The notes beneath the pieces are model-generated. The model was not told where the DNA came from, did no database searches, and saw only the letters and a list, made by a program, of their open reading frames with translations. Of a DNA stretch of 8,303 nt, positions 4,478 through 8,303 are shown piece after piece. Numbering within the stretch: position 1 is the stretch's first letter; every line of letters begins with the position of its first letter. The DNA is from JAERML01 sp035687895 (GTDB taxonomy: Bacteria; Bacteroidota; Ignavibacteria; UBA10030; UBA6906). The stretch spans positions 1 through 8,303 of the forward strand of contig DASRUE010000248.1 in assembly GCA_035687895.1 (NCBI GenBank), written 5' to 3'. Made by a program: the position numbers and the translations under genes.

Positions 4478-6730
4478 CTATCCTTTGAACCTTTTCAGTC
4501 TAAGCGAATTGCTCACCACACTTACTGAACTAAACGCCATCGCAGCGGCGGCAATCATCGGGTTAAGCATGCCGAGCGCGGCAAGCGGAATGCCGATGAC
4601 ATTGTAGATGAAAGCCCAGAAGAGGTTTTGCCTGATCGTGGTAAGAATGCTGGACGAGAGTCGGATCGCGCGGGGAACACCGTTGAGGTCTCCATTCATC
4701 AGTGTGACCCCCGCCGTTTCCATGGCGATGTCCGTCCCTGTTCCCATGGCAATCCCAATATCCGCTTGTGCAAGCGACGGCGCATCGTTGATCCCGTCTC
4801 CCACCATGGCTACCACCTTCCCTTCAGCCTGGAGCATTTTGATGTGATCCGCTTTCTCCTGTGGCAGGACGCCCGCAATAACCCGGTCAACACCGGCCTC
4901 CACGGCAATTGCGCGGGCAGTTTGCTCGTTATCGCCTGTGAGCATGACGGTCTCGATCCCCATCCCGTGCAGTACCCGGATCGCCTCGGCCGATGTCGGC
5001 TTGATTGTGTCAGCAATACCAACCACGCCCGCCGCCTTCCCGGCAATGGCAACAATGATCGAAGTCTTCCCCTCTGATGCAAGCTGTGCAGCCGCAGACT
5101 GCACCCCTTCAACTTCAACAGAATACTCCCTCATCAACTGCAGGGTTCCGGCAATGACGGGGACGCCATCTACAATCCCGGCAACACCAAGGCCCGGCAG
5201 CGATTGGAACGCTTCCACATCGGAGACGCGAACACCTTCTTTCAGCGCGTATCTCACGATAGCCGCGCCCAGCGGATGTTCCGACCGTTTCTCGATGGAC
5301 GCCGCCCGTTCGATCACGGTTGCGGCATCGTATCCGTTGAACGCAGTGACATCCGTAACTACCGGCTTTCCTTCGGTGATTGTTCCGGTCTTGTCGAAGA
5401 CGACGGTGGTGATGGTGTGCGTGTGTTCAAGGCTTTCTGCATCCTTAATAAGAAGCCCGAAACGTGCGCCTGTCCCTGTCCCGACCATGATCGCGGTGGG
5501 CGTGGCAAGTCCCAAGGCACACGGGCAGGCGATGATAAGCACGGCGATGAACTTGACCAGGGCGCTCGTAAATGCGACGTCGCCGACGAAGAACCAGAGT
5601 ACAAACGTCAGCCCCGCAATGCCAATCACCACAGGCACAAACACCGATGCAACCTTGTCAGCCAGACTCTGGATCGGTGCCTTCGAGCCTTGCGCGTCTT
5701 CGACGAGACGCACGATGCGGGCAAGCATTGTGTCCTTGCCGACTGCCGCCGCGCGGAACTCGATACTTCCATTCTTGTTAATAGTCCCCCCAATGACGCC
5801 GTCACCTTCTTTTCTCTCAACAGGCAGACTCTCTCCTGTAACCATGGATTCATCGATAATCGTGAATCCTCTGGTGATGAAGCCGTCTACGGGGATGCGC
5901 TCACCGGGCCGCACAATGAGAACGTCTCCCACAGCAACGCCCTCGATGGCGACATCCTGTTCTTCACCGTTCCGGAGAATCCGGGCTTTCGCCGGCTGAA
6001 GTCCCAGCAGCTTTTTGATGGCATCGGAGGCACGGTTCTTCGCCCGCGCCTCCAGCAGCCTTCCAAGGAGAATGAGCGTAATGATGGTTGCTGACGTGTC
6101 GAAGTAGACTTCTGCCTCGTGGCCGTGCCCGCCCGGCCAAGCCGTTCGGACGGGCAGCCCCATCATGTCCGGAAAGAGAACCACGAGCGTACTGTACACA
6201 AACGCAACCCCTGTTCCTACTGCCACAAGCGTGTTCATGTCAGCCGTCAGATGTTTGGCCGTTGCCCAGAAGCCTTTGAAGAACCTCCGCCCGGAGATGA
6301 ACATTACCGGAGCGGTCAGCAACATGAGGAACTTGTTTGTGGCGTCCATGGAAAGGGGCGACTGTTCCATGTACCAGTCACTCATGCTCAACATACCGAG
6401 GACCATGATGGGCACGGTAAGCACCGCGCTGAAGATCAGCTCGCTCCGCAATTGCCGGTATGCAGCATCCTTGTTCACAGACTCATCCCCCGCCCTTGCA
6501 GACGCGGCTCCCGGGATTTTGAGCGTGTAACCTGAATCCGCAACAGCAGCCTGAAGCCGGTCGATGCTCACCCGTGAAGGGTCAAACGAGATCTTCACTT
6601 TTTCGCTCGCGAGGTTCACAGCCGCGTCCGCAACGCCCTCCACCTTTTTGAGAGCTTTCTCCACGCGGAGCACGCAGCTCGCGCACGTCATCCCTTCAAC
6701 GGGCAACGTCAATGTCTTCTTCTCGTACAT
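4478..6730 (-). CDS. copA: Cu(I)-exporting P-type ATPase CopA
   Basis: This 750-residue P1B-1 ATPase pumps Cu(I) out of the cytoplasm with ATP hydrolysis. Domains in order: one N-terminal HMA domain with GMTCASC (Cys16, Cys19); transmembrane pairs at roughly 98-118 and 135-190; the actuator domain with 'MVTGES' (296-301); the membrane 'CPC' ion site (402-404); the phosphorylation motif 'DKTGT' (Asp446); the nucleotide-domain 'SEHP' (483-486); the hinge 'GDGIND' (644-649); and the last two helices with N-x6-YN-x4-P and M-x2-SS. The last two are the signature of copper rather than zinc or cadmium pumps. A His-rich loop (GGHGHEAE) lies between helices 4 and 5. The length is normal for a one-HMA CopA. 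The ATG at 6730 follows GGGA at about 6 bases; a TTG at 6736 is an alternative. It lies 18 bases downstream of the copper chaperone gene and 15 bases upstream of the Smr-like gene. No CueR- or CsoR-type operator was recognised. Confidence 0.96.
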   Translation of the reverse strand: MYEKKTLTLPVEGMTCASCVLRVEKALKKVEGVADAAVNLASEKVKISFDPSRVSIDRLQAAVADSGYTLKIPGAASARAGDESVNKDAAYRQLRSELIFSAVLTVPIMVLGMLSMSDWYMEQSPLSMDATNKFLMLLTAPVMFISGRRFFKGFWATAKHLTADMNTLVAVGTGVAFVYSTLVVLFPDMMGLPVRTAWPGGHGHEAEVYFDTSATIITLILLGRLLEARAKNRASDAIKKLLGLQPAKARILRNGEEQDVAIEGVAVGDVLIVRPGERIPVDGFITRGFTIIDESMVTGESLPVERKEGDGVIGGTINKNGSIEFRAAAVGKDTMLARIVRLVEDAQGSKAPIQSLADKVASVFVPVVIGIAGLTFVLWFFVGDVAFTSALVKFIAVLIIACPCALGLATPTAIMVGTGTGARFGLLIKDAESLEHTHTITTVVFDKTGTITEGKPVVTDVTAFNGYDAATVIERAASIEKRSEHPLGAAIVRYALKEGVRVSDVEAFQSLPGLGVAGIVDGVPVIAGTLQLMREYSVEVEGVQSAAAQLASEGKTSIIVAIAGKAAGVVGIADTIKPTSAEAIRVLHGMGIETVMLTGDNEQTARAIAVEAGVDRVIAGVLPQEKADHIKMLQAEGKVVAMVGDGINDAPSLAQADIGIAMGTGTDIAMETAGVTLMNGDLNGVPRAIRLSSSILTTIRQNLFWAFIYNVIGIPLAALGMLNPMIAAAAMAFSSVSVVSNSLRLKRFKG

Positions 6731-6748
6731 TGTCAATCCCAGAGACTA

Positions 6749-6952
6749 TTAACCAACAAGTGTGTACCCTGCCTCTTCCACTGCACGTTCGATGTCCTGT
6801 CTCTTCACCTGCGATTCATCGTACTGTACCCGCGCCCTCCCAATCTGCACATCTTCCACCTTCACTCCGGCAAGCTTCGTGAGTTCCTTCCTTACACTCA
6901 TGACGCAATGACCACAGGTCATGCCTTCGATCTTCAGGTCTTGAGTTTTCAT
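6749..6952 (-). CDS. copZ: CopZ-like heavy-metal-associated (HMA) copper chaperone
   Basis: This 67-residue cytoplasmic single-domain HMA protein would bind Cu(I) through the two cysteines of 'GMTCGHC' (residues 10-16) and deliver it to CopA. The rest follows the ferredoxin-like pattern of the family: 'VRKELTKLAGV', a strand 'RARVQYDES', then 'DIERAVEEAGYTLVG'. The length is typical for CopZ. The His next to the second Cys (CGHC) is a common variant in bacterial chaperones. The ATG at 6952 has AGAAGGA seven bases upstream. It is the first gene of the operon with copA immediately downstream. The product is similar to the N-terminal HMA of CopA, as expected for partners. Confidence 0.92.
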   Translation of the reverse strand: MKTQDLKIEGMTCGHCVMSVRKELTKLAGVKVEDVQIGRARVQYDESQVKRQDIERAVEEAGYTLVG

Positions 6953-7053
6953 TCCTTGGTCCTTCTGTTTGTCATTCTTGCTGATACCAATATAGCCTAT
7001 CAGGAGAAGGAATGCGTTACAGAATTTTGAGGGGAATTTGCACCCCCGCCGGG

Positions 7054-7082
7054 TTTACTATGCCGATGATGTTTTGTATATT
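7054..7082 (+). promoter_or_regulatory. Putative promoter of hicBA
   Basis: TTTACT (7054-7059), a 17-base spacer and TATATT (7077-7082) form a good sigma-70-like pair about 100 bases upstream of hicB. The implied leader of roughly 90 bases contains the hairpin at 7121-7143. The same spacer (6953-7180) must also hold the promoter of the divergent copper operon, for which I saw no convincing -35/-10 pair. Confidence 0.4.
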
Positions 7083-7120
7083 GGAGCGCAATCCATTGAC
7101 CATCACCTGAACCAAGCGTA

Positions 7121-7143
7121 GCCCGCCCAAACAAATGGCGGGT
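7121..7143 (+). repeat. Palindrome in the hicBA leader
   Basis: CCCGCC (7122-7127) and GGCGGG (7137-7142), extended by a G-T pair at the ends, form a short GC-rich stem with a 9-base loop 38 bases before the hicB start. It could be an operator, an attenuating hairpin or a copy of a dispersed GC-rich palindrome. There is no U-tract, so a terminator is unlikely. Confidence 0.4.
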
Positions 7144-7180
7144 AAACTTCGTCTGCTGTCTTTGCTGTGAAAGGAGTACC

Positions 7181-7405
7181 ATGACCTATAGAGCAAGCAT
7201 CGTTGTGGAAAAAGACGATCATGGCTTTTATGTGTATTGTCCCGATCTCCCTGGTTGCCAAAGTCAGGGAGAAACGTATGAGGAAGCGATGAGAAATATC
7301 CGTGAAGCCATAGAATTGTATCTGGAAACGCTCGAAATGGAAGAACGGAAAGCATACCTCAGCAAGGAAATCATGACGGGATCAGTTGAGGTCACTGTTG
7401 GGTAA
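7181..7405 (+). CDS. hicB: HicB family antitoxin
   Basis: This 74-residue HicB/UPF0150 antitoxin has the partial RNase-H-like fold that binds and blocks HicA. The family pattern is clear: 'YRASIVVEKDDHGFYVYCPDLPGC' (split as 3-14 and 15-26), then 'SQGETYEEAMRNIREAIELYLETL', which is the conserved strand-turn-helix. The protein ends soon after and has no C-terminal HTH or ribbon-helix-helix. It therefore belongs to the short HicB class, and how it represses its own promoter is not obvious. AAAGGAG lies 4 bases before the ATG, a very strong ribosome-binding site compared with that of hicA. This fits the need for antitoxin excess. It overlaps hicA by 8 bases. Confidence 0.9.
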   Translation: MTYRASIVVEKDDHGFYVYCPDLPGCQSQGETYEEAMRNIREAIELYLETLEMEERKAYLSKEIMTGSVEVTVG

Positions 7406-7598
7406 GCTTCAACGCTTGACCGCCAAAGAAGCGGAAGCATTGCTCCTTCAGTCGGGGTTTGACCTGCTTCGATCCAAGGGCAGTCACAGAATCTACATGA
7501 AGAAAGGAAATCGTGTCGTTGTTCCTTTCCACTCAGGGAAAATACTCCACCCAAAAATTGTCAAACAAATATTGGAAGCGATAAGCAAAACAACTTAA
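7398..7598 (+). CDS. hicA: HicA family mRNA interferase toxin
   Basis: This 66-residue HicA/YcfA toxin has a dsRBD-like fold and cleaves mRNA in the absence of HicB. It opens with 'MGKLQRLTAKEAEALLLQSGF', contains the catalytic region 'SKGSHRIY' with His30, and continues with 'VVPFHSGKILHPKIVKQIL', all standard for the family. The start is not ATG. The TTG at 7398 gives the canonical 'GKL.RLT' N-terminus and has TGAGGT about 6 bases upstream inside hicB; a TTG at 7386 would add four residues. A rare start together with the overlap with hicB should keep toxin translation low and coupled to the antitoxin. No residues appear to be lost, so the toxin is probably functional. Confidence 0.9.
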   Translation: MGKLQRLTAKEAEALLLQSGFDLLRSKGSHRIYMKKGNRVVVPFHSGKILHPKIVKQILEAISKTT

Positions 7599-7682
7599 GA
7601 ATAATACTTCTATCATAGCGCAGCCCCGACCGACCGAAGCACCGAACCAAACGGAGCCAATGCCACAATCCCATTCTACCCA

Positions 7683-7707
7683 CCGAAGTCCGAAGGACGG
7701 AGGCGGG
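7683..7707. repeat. Small palindromic element downstream of hicA
   Basis: GTCC-GAA-GGAC (7688-7698) is a perfect short hairpin embedded in a 'ccgaagtccgaaggacggaggcggg' context that contains further CCG/CGG complementarity. It sits in the 154-base spacer (7599-7752), which otherwise has no gene. Such GAAG/CGGAGG-type words are often seen as dispersed intergenic repeats; with one copy here this is only suggestive. Confidence 0.35.
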
Positions 7708-7752
7708 CGTTACGACCAACGAGACCAGCCTATTTCGCTCACACACGCTTAG

Positions 7753-8038
7753 CGGTATGTGGTCAGAGAACTCAGGGTGCTCCTTCAGTCAACAGAGGAT
7801 GAGGATACAAAGGGGCAGATCAACATTTGAGAAAGCGTTTCGTGCATCGCAAACAGCATCTGTACAACGGGAACTCAATCAGCTTCGGAGAAATGGTGTT
7901 ATAGGTAAGGCTCTACTGAAATCCCTCACGCGGCTCTACCACCAACATAAAGTCCAGCAGCGAACAGATTCATCTGGACAATCTGAAAACCCTTCCGACA
8001 CTATTCCCCGGATCGTGTGTAGCGAAGGGATATCTTGA
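7753..8038 (+). pseudogene. Frameshifted C-terminal relic of a larger protein (possibly helicase-like)
   Basis: Two plus-strand frames form one protein-like sequence. The frame from 7753 reads 'VVRELRVLLQSTEDEDTKG' and ends in TGA just after 7820. The next frame then reads 'FEKAFRASQTASVQRELNQL' and continues 'RRNGVIGKALLKSLTRLYHQH' before a tail of low information and a TGA at 8036-8038. Joined, they make a charged, helical C-terminus that reminds me of the end of SNF2/DEAD-like helicases, where an 'LN.LRR.G..G..LL..L...Y' pattern occurs. I hold that identity only weakly. A stop precedes 7753 and no helicase motif is present, so only the last 80-90 residues survive. An in-frame ATG at 7757 would give a 93-aa protein, but its first 20 residues look like out-of-frame sequence. 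Confidence 0.4.
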
Positions 8039-8044
8039 GATCAT

Positions 8045-8303
8045 TCAACTCTCTTCGATCTTAAACCTCACCCTCAGCACCCCATTCTCGAACGACGTCG
8101 ATATGATCCGGAACCCACCGATCTCTTTTGTCGAGTGAACATGTTGTCCCCGGCACGGGCACGCGTCGTAGTCACCGATACGGATGATGCGGAGCGTATC
8201 ACCGGCAGTATCGGGGAGCTTGTCAAGGTTGAACAATCGATCCGCCTCGGCTCGAGGCATGAAGCTCTCCGTCACCGGCATATCGGCAGCGATCACATCG
8301 TTC
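8045..8303 (-). CDS. Alanyl-tRNA editing protein, AlaX-like (C-terminal part, runs off the right edge)
   Basis: The visible 85 codons are the C-terminal half of a stand-alone AlaRS/ThrRS second-additional-domain (SAD) protein, which hydrolyses mischarged tRNA-Ala (Ser or Gly) in the cytoplasm. The key segment is 'IGDYDACPCRGQHVHSTKEIG'-like: it contains the zinc-binding C-x3-H (CRGQH) that corresponds to CGGTH in AlaRS and AlaX, followed by 'STKEIGG' and a final beta-strand 'VLRVRFKIEES'. The matching HxxxH half of the zinc site would lie beyond the window edge. The upstream segment 'ADMPVTESFMPRAEAD' also fits the family. A GTG at 8296 would be an internal codon rather than the true start. 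The frame is open to the edge. The gene converges on the relic at 7753-8038 with a 6-base gap and no terminator between. Confidence 0.75.
   Translation of the reverse strand, partial: NDVIAADMPVTESFMPRAEADRLFNLDKLPDTAGDTLRIIRIGDYDACPCRGQHVHSTKEIGGFRIISTSFENGVLRVRFKIEES

Noticed and set aside
4938..5999. Plus-strand open frame of 353 codons opposite copA, plus several others (5204-6094, 6119-6535)
   Set aside because: They lie antisense to the clearly real copA with all its motifs; the translations are rich in Ser, Thr, Pro, Arg and His and show no domain.
7561..7746. Minus-strand 61-codon open frame after hicA
   Set aside because: No ribosome-binding site, no domain, crosses the palindromic spacer and overlaps the hicA end.
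1..8303. CRISPR array, insertion sequence or phage attachment site
   Set aside because: No regularly spaced repeats, no transposase and no tRNA-end duplication was seen on either strand.

Overview
The window looks like a chromosomal segment (about 50% GC by eye) from a bacterium of the Bacteroidota/Chlorobiota/Ignavibacteriota kind. This placement is an inference. It rests on a relic of a two-component-regulator propeller protein at the left end (start of the 'FRHFNVENGLSH' type) and on the overall mix of genes. No rRNA or marker gene fixes the taxon. Most genes have Shine-Dalgarno sites, some of them strong.

Layout. Positions 1-590 carry no intact gene. They hold a decayed N-terminus of a propeller-type sensor on the minus strand. 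Positions 588-1071 are a minus-strand tRNA operon, Pro(TGG)-Arg(TCT)-Glu(TTC), with a recognisable promoter and a strong hairpin terminator. A 56-residue HTH-like protein follows on the plus strand (1212-1382) with a long hairpin just behind it. Then comes a non-coding stretch of about 390 bases. Positions 1773-2877 are a tight minus-strand operon, crcB (fluoride channel) - DUF190 (PII-like) - arsC-type arsenate reductase, which reads as an anion-stress cassette. A GT4 glycosyltransferase runs divergently (2946-4079). It meets head-on the end of a second minus-strand operon (6952 down to 4094): copZ-like copper chaperone - copA copper P-type ATPase - small Smr-like protein. A hicBA toxin-antitoxin pair is transcribed away from it (7181-7598). 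To its right lies a frameshifted C-terminal relic of a larger protein (7753-8038). The 3' end of an alanyl-tRNA editing (AlaX-like) gene enters from the right edge on the minus strand.

How the genes work together. The copper operon is self-consistent: the 67-residue chaperone would hand Cu(I) to the one-HMA exporter. The CrcB/DUF190 pairing is a known fluoride-related association, and the ArsC-type protein in the same transcript adds a second toxic-anion function. The TA pair, two gene relics and several short palindromes mark both ends of the window as turnover zones, while the middle is ordinary housekeeping and resistance content. I found no clear new multi-gene system. The best leads are the three-gene fluoride/arsenate cassette, the atypical Smr-like protein attached to copA, and the two relics.
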